From positions 50,279,469 to 50,343,468 of the forward strand of contig OZ020485.1 of assembly GCA_963971405.1 (NCBI GenBank): a DNA stretch of 64,000 nt. The letters are read 5' to 3'. The DNA comes from Psococerastis gibbosa (lineage: Eukaryota; Arthropoda; Insecta; Psocodea; Psocidae). The position numbers and the translations under genes are program-made. How positions within the stretch are numbered: position 1 is the first letter of the stretch; each line of letters starts with the position of its first letter. Positions 22,201 through 32,800 of the stretch are shown one piece after another. The notes below the pieces were generated by a model. It was not told where the DNA came from, searched no databases, and saw only the letters and a list, made by a program, of their open reading frames with translations.

Positions 22201-25200
22201 TTTTACCCGGCGAACCGCTGCGTGCTTGACGCTCTGCAGAAGCAAGTGAGTGAAGCTATGCGTATTATATTAAATAAACCTAGAGATGCCAGAGGGAACC
22301 GGGATGCTGAGGTGGCAGTCATGAGACGCAATCTGGGGTGGAACACGGTCGAGGAATCTATTTTTATCGAAGGCATGACATTTCTGTTTAAAATAACCAA
22401 GGGTTTGCTTCAATCGTATTTAAATTCCCTTGTTCAGTATAACTCGGATGTCCATCAACACGCTACAAGGAATTTTACAGGATTTGCACAAGTTTCGGCC
22501 ACGGGCTCATCCTCAAAGTCACTTTTTGCAAGTGGTATAGCGCAATACAATCGACTGAGTCAAGCTATTCGTGCGTGTGGAACAGTGTCGTCATTTAAAA
22601 ACAAGATAGGCGAAGAAAGTTGAGTGTACAACTTCAGCTGTAGTACAGCGGGAGCAGACATTTATTCGAGGCGTTAGGACCAATAGGTTGTTCAAATTAG
22701 CCTTTGGCTACCAAGCAACAACACAACAACAACAACCCACAAAGATATATATATATATGGCACTCTTAAAACCTCATTTTAATTACTGTTCTTCTCTCTA
22801 GTATCAAGCGTCAAAAGAAAACACATCAAAACTCCAGAAAATATTAAATCAAGCCATGAGAATCATTCTGCGAGCGGAATGGGATACCCCTATAAAGGAG
22901 ATGGTGATGAAATTAGACTGGTTAACAATTGAAGAAAACCTCTACTTGGACACTATGACATTAATATTCAAAATCGATAAGGGTCTGACACCCGAGTACC
23001 TAGCGCTAACTATGAGATACCAAGAAAGGCACACCTACGAGACGAGAAATCGAGAAAATCTAACTACTAGTGGTAGTCAAGTCAGGAAGACAATATTTCA
23101 AGGCGGAATCTCCGAAAATAACAAACTAAGCAGAAGAATAAGAGAATGCAATACAGTGGAAATGTTCAGAAAAAAACTAAAAGAAGTGATTGTGTAAAAT
23201 GTTAAATGACTGAGCTGAGCATGGATGAAAGACAATTAGAAGACTGAACTGTGAACTGTTGTAAACAAATAAGTGTTTCACTTCTAAGTTTTCAGCAACA
23301 ACAACAACAACAAATGCCTCAAAAATTCGACAGAAAATGAGCTGTAAGTAAATGACTATGCTTCACCGACCCTTAATTCTTTCAGAAATTGGTTTCTCAG
23401 CTCAATAAACGGTACAGAAACAAAGTTTGTTATTTGATTAGGGGTACCTAAACCGAATATTCAACTAAACTTTAATTTGCAAGAGTTCCTTCTCTGTTCT
23501 CTAACTGATATATAACACAGTAACTCAACGCTCAAAAGGGGTACGTTATTCTATATACCTAGGTGTATGAAAAATAGGCTAAGTTACTGTTGTACAGATT
23601 TATCAAATGTACCTACTCATGGAGAATTTTTCTGTATCAAAACTTTGGGCCTCCGCCGTCCGCCTATCTGTGAATGGCGTGACGCATCCTCTTACTTATT
23701 TATGAGACGAGAGTATCGCCATGCCAACTTATCACTTATGTATGTGATCCAACGCTCTGATTCATGGGCAAATTTCTAATGGCCATTTTGTTTTTATGAA
23801 AATGAATGCATCCGACTGACCAGTTCAGTCGTCTATGTAGGTCAGTACCCTTGTTGAGTTACGACACGTCCCCGACTCCCGATCGCATAGTGTTTAGAGA
23901 CACAACAATAACAAATAGAAGCAAGTACGCTAGCACCTTGCCGCCGAATCATTTAGCTGCATTGTTTCTCTTTCATTTCAATAGGAAGTTTACATGCAAC
24001 TTACATACAGTAGGCAGAACAGGCAATAATATATTGATCCCCCATAAAGTGCCAGAATTAGATGCTTTGTTTTTACTGTCATAAAGATATATAGAAGATA
24101 TTGCTGTTCCCAGTCATGGCACTCATGATATCCATGTTGTTTTCTCTTTAATGCAACAACTTCAACACTTGACTGAACACAATCTGACCTTTGGACTTGC
24201 CGCTCTCACAGTTTAATATACCGGTTTGTTGTAGGAGAAGTTGAACTAGCTGGGGAAGCTGAACTAGCCGCTGCTAATGGTAATGAACATTGAACATACA
24301 TAATATTGATTGACCGAATTTGGTTCAAAAAAGGAAGAATTTGATAATTTTATTTCGCTACTCCACTCTCCACTCCTCTACGGCAACACAAGTCCTCTTG
24401 AGGAATTTAGGGCCGGGATAACTAATGGTGTTTTTTAATTGTAGTTTTTTTTCAAATAAATATTCATTCATTCATTCATTTAGCGCCTAAAACATACGTG
24501 AAGCTAGAAAGCATGGATGGAAAGTTTCCTCACACTATTATTTTTTAGATAATTGAGCCATTTTCTTTTTTTTTACACTGAAGAAATTATCAACGGGGTG
24601 TGAACTACTGGTTTGATTTTATATAAATAGGGACTATCATTATAGTCTGTTAGGTTGCAACATATGGCTCAGAAACCTGGAATCTTACAGCCATCGACGT
24701 CAAAAAACTCCGAGTAATGGAAAGGAAGATAAGTAGAAACCGACCTCCGCGTGTCAGGAGTCCGTAGATGGTGGAGCGTCGTATAAAGCCGAGATGAATG
24801 GAGTAGTGTTGCTGAGCAGGCCAGAGAAGAAGAACAATACAGTCAGAAAGTCGTTGGAGCCGTTTTTGTTTTTTAAAACAATTAGTATTTCATTTCATGT
24901 ATTGTTATTTCAGATGTGTTGGTGAAGGAAGAGGTAAGCGATGGAGAAGAACAGGCTAGTACGTCACGTGACACCTCTCAAGGGCGTGGGCCACACTGCT
25001 GCACAATATGTGACAAAGTGCTCGCAAGTAAGCGGGGCCTGGAAACACATTACAGAATACATACTGGGGAGAAACCCTATCAGTGCCAATTCTGTGACAA
25101 ACGTTTCATGGCCAGCTGCAATCTGCAGTACCATATGAGAACACATAATGGGAAAAGGCCGCACTGCTGTCAGACGTGTGACAAAGTGTTCACAACTAAA

Positions 25201-25857
25201 CAGAATCTGCGGTTTCATATGATAATACATACTGGTGAGAAAGCTTTCCAGTGCCAACGCTGTGACAAACGTTACTCACGACCAAACGGTCTGCGGTATC
25301 ATATGAGAACACATACTGGGGAAAGTCTACACGGCTGTGTAATATGTGGGAAAGTGTTCACAACTAACCGGAGTCTGCAATCACATCTTAGAACACACAC
25401 TGGGGAGAAATGTTACCAGTGCCTACGCTGTGACAAACGCTTTACGCAACAGGGCATTCTGCGGTACCATATGAGAAAACATACTGGGGAAAGATACTGC
25501 TGTACAATGTGTGACAAAGGTTTCACAACTAAACAGAGACTGCAAATACATGAAAGAACACATACTGGAGAGAAACCTTACCAGTGCCAAATCTGTGATA
25601 AACGTTTCATAAGGCAGAGCAGCCTCCGGTATCATATGACTTCTCATACCGGGGAAAGATTACATAGTTGTACAATGTGTGGAAAAACATTCATCACTAA
25701 AAGTGACCTTAATAAACATGTTAAAACTCATAGCAGGGAGAGGCCCTTTCAGTGTGAGACTTGCGGTAAAAGTTTCGCTTGTAAAAGCCACTTGCCACAG
25801 CATATGAGGTGTCATGCAGGAGAGAATGAGTTTGAGAACGGTACCTCTCTCTATTAA
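19216..25857 (+). CDS. C2H2 zinc-finger gene ZF-1, three exons
   Basis: Probable nuclear DNA-binding regulator of 347 aa. Exon 1 19216-19270 (MSDVIDVVIQDVVIKEEL), exon 2 24235-24279 (GEVELAGEAELAAAN), exon 3 24914-25857. Both introns are phase 1 with GTGAGT and GTAATG donors, and the joined length is divisible by three. Exon 1 ends in IKEEL, a ψKxE SUMO-type motif. Exon 3 opens with DVLVKEEVSDGEEQ, a second VKEE followed by acidic residues, then ten fingers. Intron 1 is ~5 kb because it holds nested LINEs; intron 2 has another LINE scrap. It is first of five paralogues on the same strand. The hairpin H1 and an E2F-like site precede it. There is no KRAB, ZAD, BTB or SCAN domain. Targets are unknown. 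Confidence 0.87.
19720..20712 (+). mobile_element. LINE A, 5' part (interrupted non-LTR retrotransposon)
   Basis: Decayed reverse transcriptase: YRPINVLPGIEKLIE, SGFRQKHSTE, AVFVDLKRAF (stop TAG at 20111-20113), GVPQGSKIGPLTFILYIN and FADDT (the YADD-box equivalent), then a frameshift near 20500 and MKYLGVIIDDKL. The order fits APE-type CR1/L2/Jockey-like LINEs. A ~90 bp piece of the RT is duplicated at 19723-19812. The element continues at 22740 after LINE B. Confidence 0.88.
20713..22739 (+). mobile_element. LINE B inserted in LINE A
   Basis: 5'-truncated relative of LINE A. A pre-RT region (AWREYKLMRN, LADCGKDQSKTRRVLRHL) is followed by RT blocks (QRPVNVLPALEKVIE, SGFRQKHSTETALQL, MAVFIDL with a stop at 21546-21548, ALNKMVLNTKKSKAM) and the C-terminal segment (LQKQVSEAMRIIL). 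Stops and frameshifts show it is dead. It ends in a (CAA)n tail at about 22717-22735. Confidence 0.85.
22740..23312 (+). mobile_element. LINE A, 3' part
   Basis: Resumes the reading interrupted at ~20712: ALLKPHFNYCSSL, one stop, then LQKILNQAMRIILRAEW, ending with KKLKEVIV and stop at 23195-23197. The 3' tail is (CAA)n at 23296-23312, the same tail type as LINE B, so both belong to related families. Confidence 0.83.
23808..23965 (-). repeat. SINE-like repeat, family A copy 2
   Basis: Lies in ZF-1 intron 1. Shares GAATGCATCCGACTGACC, TTCAGTCGTCTATGTAGGT and GATCGCATAGTGT with 7134-7293. The A-box-like stretch on the minus strand is GGCAAGGTGCTAGCGT. Confidence 0.5.
24640..24835 (+). repeat. 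LINE RT C-terminal fragment in ZF-1 intron 2
   Basis: Reads TYGSETWNLTAIDVKKLRV and VMERKISRN, the conserved YGaEtW block that follows the RT in many APE-type LINEs. The rest is eroded. It ends just before the conserved pre-exon-3 block (GTCGTTGGAGCCGTTTTTG). Confidence 0.7.
24914..25857 (+). other. ZF-1 exon 3: ten C2H2 fingers
   Basis: Ten C-X2-C-X12-H-X3-H fingers with mostly TGEKPYQC-type linkers, starting CTICDKVLASKRGLETH and ending CGKSFACKSHLPQH. The linker into finger 7 is shortened (TGERYCC). Odd fingers carry the CDKVFTTK type and even ones the CDKRF type, so the array probably grew by duplicating finger pairs. Comparison with ZF-2 to ZF-4 shows changes concentrated at helix positions -1, 2, 3 and 6. 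The frame starts at the splice acceptor and not at an ATG. Confidence 0.92.
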
Positions 25858-26070
25858 GTATGTTTGATTCATGTGGGAGGACGACCTTACCAGTGTAGGA
25901 CCTAAAGGGGGTCATTAAAAATGAGCCAAGTCCCAGTCACGTTGGAACCCACACCGGGACCAAGCCGTTACTGTCCGAAGTGGTTTACCAGTAGAAATGG
26001 ACTGCGAAATCATCTGAGGCACCATACTGGATACAGGCTGCACAGTTGTGCAATAAATGAATGAATGATA
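25858..26070 (+). pseudogene. Decayed extra fingers downstream of ZF-1
   Basis: After the ZF-1 stop, remnants read GGRPYQCRT, then (in another frame) KWFTSRNGLRNHLRHHTG and RLHSCAI. These are worn C2H2 finger and linker sequences interrupted by stops and frameshifts. Similar relics follow ZF-3, ZF-4 and, displaced, ZF-2. Confidence 0.75.
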
Positions 26071-26993
26071 TTATATTTATATTATATCCATTATCCATGG
26101 CCATTATATCACACGCAGCTCAATAGAATACTACATTAGAGGTAAAGCACGTGTTTGGCACAGTCTGCGGTAAAAGACGGTGACTTAGGATAGTTTCTTT
26201 TCTAAAAAAAATATCATAGTACGTAACCTTTAAAAATACAGTATGTAGTTATATTTTGTCTAGCTGCTATATCATTTTAAGAGCAGTGTTTTATGTTAAC
26301 TAAGCAGGCATAGCGTGGGAATGCAGGGCCAAATGTAATAGTAGGCCTTATACTCCCGTCTTTCTTTAATCTACAACCTGACTATGATGTATGTATGGCA
26401 CTTGGAACATTTCGTTTATTCTAAAACTAGCATAAGCGGAACACCGCCGAGTTTAATCGATTCCTATCGTGATTGGGTAGTAAAGACAATCAACTTCTTG
26501 TACGTGAGTAGTGGTAAAAGTGACGACCAAAATATAGTTCTGTAGGCCTAAATTTGTGTTATGGCGGCTGTTATTGCTTCTCCTATATGAGAAACACGAA
26601 GTGGCTACCCTGACGAGAACAAGTGACAATGTGACCCGGTCACTGCCTAAGTGTTTGCCTACGATCCCGGTCGCACCTGCTCCAAGGAGCAGTGACAGTG
26701 GTCATTACACACCATTACGTACCCGCAACCAGCCCCTGAGGGAAAATTGAGGTGCTGGGTTATCCCATCTGGCCGCAGGTCTCGAGTCCTGAGAAAACCT
26801 AAAAACCTAGTTGCTGACCCTGACCGGTTCGGTCTAGGTGGTTCTGCTAGACTGCTAGCAACAGAAGGAGGATGGATGTTTTGTTAAAGCAGAAAAGGGT
26901 TTAAAATGTGTATCGGCTGCTCTTCGCAGCCATATTAGATTTTGTTCATATGAAATTGCAATCTATATCTAAAGTAATAAGTACGTTTCCTTA
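26071..26993. other. Spacer between ZF-1 and the ZF-2 foldback element
   Basis: No gene seen. The 26590-26870 part is less AT-rich and includes GGCCGCAGGTCTCGAGTCCTG, which could be a SINE head, but I found no second copy in the window. Confidence 0.35.
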
Positions 26994-27078
26994 GGTGCCC
27001 ATTCCATTGACCGGCTAGGGCTATTTCCAACAACGGTGACGTGGTAGCAGACATTCAAGACTTAGGTGGCGTTTCCAC

Positions 27079-27961
27079 ACGAGTCGGTCAGCGTAACACC
27101 TGATTTTGCACCATTCGTTTGCACTGCGCATGCTCGTGGACTTCAACCACAGAACATCTTATAATTATATCATAGTACTCAATTCATGGCTGCCACATTC
27201 CGTGGTTTACTTCTGAATTCCGTGGGAAATAATTCTATTCCGATAAAATTTCCGGGATCAACAATTTTTGAGGTTTTTCTGTGGATTTATGCACTGCGCA
27301 TGCTCGTCAACTTTTACGTTTTATCTACAATGTAAATTTGGTTTTCAATTTTACTGTTTAGATTTTCTTTTTTTATGTACGTTCCATAGCTGTATCATGA
27401 TGTTTAAATGTGAGCAATGTCATTTTTAAAAACCTTATTAGGTGCAGTAGAAAAAAACTAAATGCACTAATGATGTTAGGCTACGATGAGTACCAGCCAG
27501 ACTTCAGCCGTATTCCTAAGAATTTTTAAATAATTCACGGAATACTCCGGAATTTTTTAAAATGTGTTGGTACCCTTTATATGATATGATTTTTGAACTC
27601 TCATCTGTCCGCCATGGCCCTGGTTCCTAACCTTATCTGGTTATTTTAATTGTAACTTTAAATTGCAGCCGCGATGAAAAATACCCATCAGCTTCATCTT
27701 CAACTATCACAAATTGACATGCTGATTCCATAAATTGGCATACAAATATTGGTATGCATACTTCCCCAAAAATCCACAGAAAACCCCCAAAAATGGTTGA
27801 TCCCGGAATAGAATTATTTCCCACGGAATTCTGAGGTAAACCACGGATTGTGGCAGCCCTGAATTGAGTACTAAGATATAATTATACGATGTTCTGTGGT
27901 CCACGAGCATGCGCAGTGCAAACGAATGGTGCAAACACAGGTGTTACGCTGACCGACTCGT
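27079..27961. mobile_element. hAT-type non-autonomous element with long arms (TSD GTTTCCAC)
   Basis: 883 bp with terminal inverted repeats of at least 20 bp starting ACGAGTCGGTCAGCG. The inverted arms extend ~190 bp, including TGCGCATGCTCGTGGAC and its complement. A perfect 8 bp duplication GTTTCCAC lies at 27071-27078 and 27962-27969. The right arm of the host foldback element keeps the uninterrupted sequence. There is no transposase. Confidence 0.9.
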
Positions 27962-28158
27962 GTTTCCACCGACCTCGCATTGCAGAATTGACGGAAATGT
28001 TTATTTTCCTCTATGCCATAGTTAAAATTGATCAATGATCATACTGTAAAATCACAAACAAACAAACTAAAATTAAAAAATGGCGTCATGGGATATGTTA
28101 AGTACAAAACATTTTAATAGATTTCTATAAAAAGAAAAATTCTAATTTCCGTCAATGT

Positions 28159-29425
28159 TGTCGTGGCGCTACTGGGTTTTGTATACGTTCGAAAAAAGAT
28201 TATAATTGAAGTCAACCTGAATGTTTTGAAATTATCGCTAACGTTTCGTTTTAATAAAGAAAAATTGTGAGCCTTGAATAATTATTTATAGTTTTTAACA
28301 AGTGGCGACCGTGACAAAGGGCATCCATGGACGGAACGGCAAGTCTTAATCTTAATTGTTTGAGAAAAAAAAAGAGGGGCCTTACGAATGATGATAACCA
28401 AAACCATTCGGGACGCAGATTTAGCCTATGACGATGAGAAATGGGAAGAGTTTCGAATAAAAACCCACACAATTCCGATGAGAGGCAAAGAACTAGTTAA
28501 ATTAGATGTGAATATTGTGAATTTGCTTGTTTCTAATGAGTTAGTGACGGAAGACGATATATGTAGCGAGAATGAAAGTGCCAATGATTGCCAAGAGAAG
28601 ATAATGAGTTGTTGCTCAAGGTAAGTTAACCTTACTGGATTGTGTAAGGTTAATCTAAGTGCGCAATTATGCGACGGGAAATGCAATCTAAAATTGCCCA
28701 AAATAGAACTAATAAAATTCGATGAGAAATTGATTTTGATGAAAAAGCGGGCCTCTTTATTTTGCACAGAACTTAATCACAAAGCCAACGATTGTGTGGC
28801 CAAAGTGTCTTGCAGGGGATGTTCTGGAAGACATGGGACCATTATGTGCTCTGGACAAGGGCGGCAGACAGATGATGATGGTATTTATCTTGATGAGGAT
28901 AATGATGATGATATTGATCTCGATGACGATGATGATGACCTTGATAAGGATGATGATGATATTGATCTTGATGACGACGATGATGACTTTGATAAGGATG
29001 ATGATAATGGTCTTGATGACGACGATGATGACCTTGATGACGATGATGATATTGATTTTGATGACGACGATGATGACCTTGATGATGATGATGATCTTGA
29101 TGAGGAGGATGATGATGATGATGAGAAGAAGACAGAAAACATACCACAACCGGAGGATGAATCTACTCAGAAGGAAGAAGTTATGCCTGACCCCCGTACC
29201 CCAGTGACCAGCCGAGGACGCGTGTTTTGCCGGCTGGCCGACTACGTTAACGCTGAAAGAAGATACCTTCTTTGGTGGGAGGATGTCGTGGCGCTACTGG
29301 GTTTTGTATACGTTCGAAAAAAGAAAATAATTGAAGTCAACCTGAATGTTTTGAAATTATCGCTAACGTTTCGTTTTAATAAAGAAAAATTGTGAGCCTT
29401 GAATAATTATTTATAGTTTTTAACA
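28159..29425 (+). mobile_element. Small non-autonomous LTR retrotransposon (TRIM-like, BEL/Pao-type gag relic)
   Basis: 142 bp LTRs at 28159-28300 and 29284-29425 start TGTCGTGG and end TTTAACA, differing at two adjacent positions. The target duplication is ATGT (28155-28158, 29426-29429). A primer-binding-like TGGCGACCGTGAC follows the left LTR by two bases, and a purine-rich GGTGGGAGGA precedes the right one. The sister element at ~57251-57650 keeps the empty site with a single ATGT. Total 1267 bp with no pol. Confidence 0.9.
28388..29395 (+). pseudogene. gag-derived ORF with Asp-rich repeat, in the small LTR element
   Basis: Two same-frame stretches are split by TAA at 28622-28624. The second contains LPKIELIKFDEKL, typical of the start of a retrotransposon gag core, fused directly to a zinc-knuckle-like C..LNHKANDC..C.GC.GRH segment, which implies a large internal deletion. 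A (GAT)n-derived stretch at about 28870-29125 encodes more than 60 acidic residues. The frame then runs through the right LTR to TGA at 29393-29395. Expression is doubtful. Confidence 0.7.
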
Positions 29426-29631
29426 ATGTCATTTGCATTCTGCAATGCGAGGTCGGTGGAAACGCCACCTAAGTCTTGAATGTCTGCTACCACGTCACCG
29501 TTGTTGGAAATAGCCCTAGCCGGTCAATGGAATGGGCGCCTTATTAATTTTGACCAGAGACAGTGAAAACTGCAGGAATAACTTTTATAAAAATACACCA
29601 AAAACATTTCAACTTGATCCTAGTCAGGGAA

Positions 29632-29642
29632 TTGGCGGGAAA
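29632..29642 (+). promoter_or_regulatory. E2F-like site, ZF-2 promoter
   Basis: TTGGCGGGAAA, an exact reverse complement of TTTCCCGCCAA, 197 bp before the ZF-2 ATG. It is preceded by AGTCAGGGAA and followed by TTAGGTTGGCAGTGGC, the same layout as in the other copies. Confidence 0.65.
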
Positions 29643-29838
29643 TTAAAGATTTTTTTTTATTTTGTTAGGTTGGCAGTGGCATCCCCATTATTTCATTGGC
29701 CATTTTCAATTTCAAATTTTCAATAGTCAACAAAGTCAATATATTTACAAATTTGTCTGAGAAGCTGAAACGAAACCTAATATTAAAGAATATTTGTTGT
29801 CATTTTCCTAAATAGTACAAATTCCTGTTGTATTAGAA

Positions 29839-32800
29839 ATGGAAGAAATAATCCAGGAAGTAGTAATAAAAGAAGAATTTGGTGAGTAGCCTAAGTCACG
29901 AAACCACAATATAGAACCGGGGCAAGTGAACCGTTAACCGTACACTCTTTCCTATTGATCTATTCTCAAATCTCAACTAATACCGTAACAGTTCCATGGT
30001 AAATAATTGGTCCATAGATTTCACCTTTACAAAAGCACTGGATTGATCGACGAGAAAATAGCATAGTAGCCTATAGAAAGGGCAAGTCAAAAAGATAATA
30101 TTACACAGCAATAGGGGTATTCACTGTGTTGACAGAAAAGGTAATAGAGAAATAGCTCTGAAACGTGAGGATACCTCCGTCAACCGTAGAAATAGAAAAC
30201 CCTAAACTACCTTACTTACCTCCAAAGTTTCCTTGCCTTTGGCTGTTAACTTATGAACATCTGCTGTGCTTAACCAAACTATCAAGGGGGATGCGACCTA
30301 GGAGGGGGGGGGGTTATTTTACAATGATAAGAACTATAATATATCGTTTTGGGCCTTTGGGGGATATCAATCAATCATAATGTATTTGCTCATCTTTGTT
30401 ACATCTTATCATAGAAGCTCCCAAAATGGATAGGTTATATCCAAAAAATGTGGAACATTACCCCTGGCCTGGATTTAGGGTTGCCAGGTGTCCGGTTTTT
30501 CGCCCCCTGTCCGGTTTTTTAGCTCGAGTGTGATTTTTTTTTTAAACTGATACCAGCTACTATTATAGAAAGTTCCTCAAAATTCACTAAATTCAAGACC
30601 AGATAAAAGACATTTAAAAAAAAAAATTACACTAGATAGATTGGCCCATTGACTCCCTATCCGGGTTTTATGTTTTGTAAATCTGGCAACCCTACGGCTG
30701 GACAATATGTATGGGGACCTACAAGGCGAATATCTTCAAATTCTATCGAGTAGTTTGGGCTCATATAACTCAAAGTATATAATAATATAAAATATAATAT
30801 ATGTATAAAATATACATATAAATAAGCTTCTAAAGAAAAATTACGTTCTCTATTGAGTGTTTCAAAAAATCAAACCGCAATGTAGGAGATTCTGAACTTT
30901 TGCTAACCATTATTTTCACTTTGATTGGGCGCATTGAAATCGTTAATTTGTTGAGAAAAGTGCATAATTCCACTTATCGTAAGTAATAACCTTTCAGTCA
31001 CATTTTTTCCATTCCTCTGCAACCCATGTTAACTGAGACATGGAAAATGGCGCATCTAGCTGGTTATCGAACTTGATCAAGACATTTATAGATATGATAC
31101 ATTTTTGTGTTTCATGTTTCATCAAAATAACAAAATCGGGTAAAATCTACTGAAGTTATAGTGTCTCCTTTTTTATTTTATTACGTAAAACTTTAGAAAG
31201 TATATTTTTTCACAATGAGTCTCCTAAAATCGATTAACAGTATATAAATATGCATAACATATTGAACGGGGAGTGGGCACAGGGGGTCATGAAACGATAA
31301 CTTATGAAGACATTTTCCGGAATACGAACATTGGTCGCCGCCTCAACAGGTAGATAAAATCTCCCTAAAAAAATACTGAACAATAGATTATTGAAGAAAA
31401 AAAACACTGATAGTGAATTTAATATGCTGGTTTGTTGCAGGGGAAGTTGACCTAGCCGGGGAAGCTGAGCTAACCGCTACTAATGGTAATGTACATACAG
31501 TATATACAATATATCTTTATTGAAAAAGTTATTTTTGTCAGTGAGCTTGTGTCCAATGCATTCGGATATTGGGCCTAAATTGGTTAAATATATAACTGAT
31601 AATGTAGCTGTGAATCATCAATAATAATAAAAAAACATCAAAAATACTGAATCATTGCAATGCCACACGACTTTATGGATGGCATATCCTTTATCGACGA
31701 CAGCAAATGTGTCTGATGTTTTCTGTGGTTTGAGTGAAGGCAGCGTAAAAGCATGATTTCTACTCTAAAACCTTTTACACAAATAAATAAATAAATATTG
31801 ACTTTTTGTTGTTCTCTTACTAACCCAACCTAGCGGAGTAAGGGCTATAAAGCTCTCTCTTACACTTAACTAGGAAAGCCCGGGACCGCCAGCTTTACAT
31901 GCCCTCTGAAGCATGGCCAGAAAATGTAGCAATTGTGGGACTCGAACCAACAACCATTCGGGTGAAAGTCGGTGTCTGTACCACTACTCTACATGTTCTG
32001 ACCTGTCCTTTTGTGTTTGAGAGAGGACTAAGAAGCTTACAGACCGCTCAGAGCTCACATTAAGTTAACTTAATTGCCCACAACTTCTAGTCCATAAATT
32101 CCACCCGTAAGGTTAATGGTTTACCCGTAATTTATAACAAAAATATTCGCTTTATGAAAACATGAGCTATTTCCAAATAACGGCATTCCGAAACTAGTTG
32201 ACCTATAGAGCTGCAATTGGGCTTTAATTGCCGTATATTTAGTATTAGTAAAAAATGTATTGCTAACTTACCTCGAAAAAAATGCAAACATAAGGAGATA
32301 TAGAGCAAAAACTGACAAAAGTCCGGACATTTCGCGGTTTCTCATGTGCTACACTTTTCGACAACTTTTTGAAAGTTATACACTACCCCAATGAGTAAAA
32401 AGAAAAATGACCTATTGGATTGTGTTCACATTAATAACTACTGCTACGAAAATTTAAAAAAAAATGGAGCCGTTTTAGATGCAAAATGGCTCAGTCGTGT
32501 TCTTGAAGTTTTTGGAGGGTAAAACCACCCAAAATTATATTGTTTTCTCACAATTGTTTACGATGCAACTAACTACTCATAATATCTATTCCGGTACCTA
32601 TACTAATGAATACATAGGGAGAATCGTTTGGTTCTTATTCATTTGGCAATTTTCTAGAAAATTGATCCTTTTTATTTATTTTTTTTACACTCTGAACAGA
32701 TTATAAAGGGGGTGGTGACCTAGTGTTTTTTTCTTGTAGACATAAGTACCTAAGGAAGTTATAATCTACGCAAATTTAAAAGAAATCGTCTGAGTAGGTT

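Larger units (their letters stand above)
26994..29540. mobile_element. Foldback element H2 with two nested insertions (ZF-2 promoter)
   Basis: Left arm GGTGCCCATTCCATTGACCG ... GACGTGGTAGCAGACATTCA is repeated in reverse complement at the right end (29449-29540). It is flanked by TTA on both sides (26991-26993, 29541-29543). Without its insertions the element would be ~400 bp with ~130 bp arms. Inside are a hAT-type element (27079-27961) and a small LTR element (28159-29425), each with its own target duplication. A sister copy without the insertions is at 57251-57650. The right end is 298 bp before the ZF-2 ATG. Confidence 0.88.

Noticed and set aside
22700..23312. (CAA)n stretches and other direct repeats as a CRISPR-like array
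   Set aside because: These are LINE 3' tails. There are no regularly spaced repeats with unique spacers, and the genome is eukaryotic.
28757..29207. Several ORFs rich in Ile, His, Ser or Met on both strands
   Set aside because: They are frame shadows of the (GAT)n repeat in the small LTR element.
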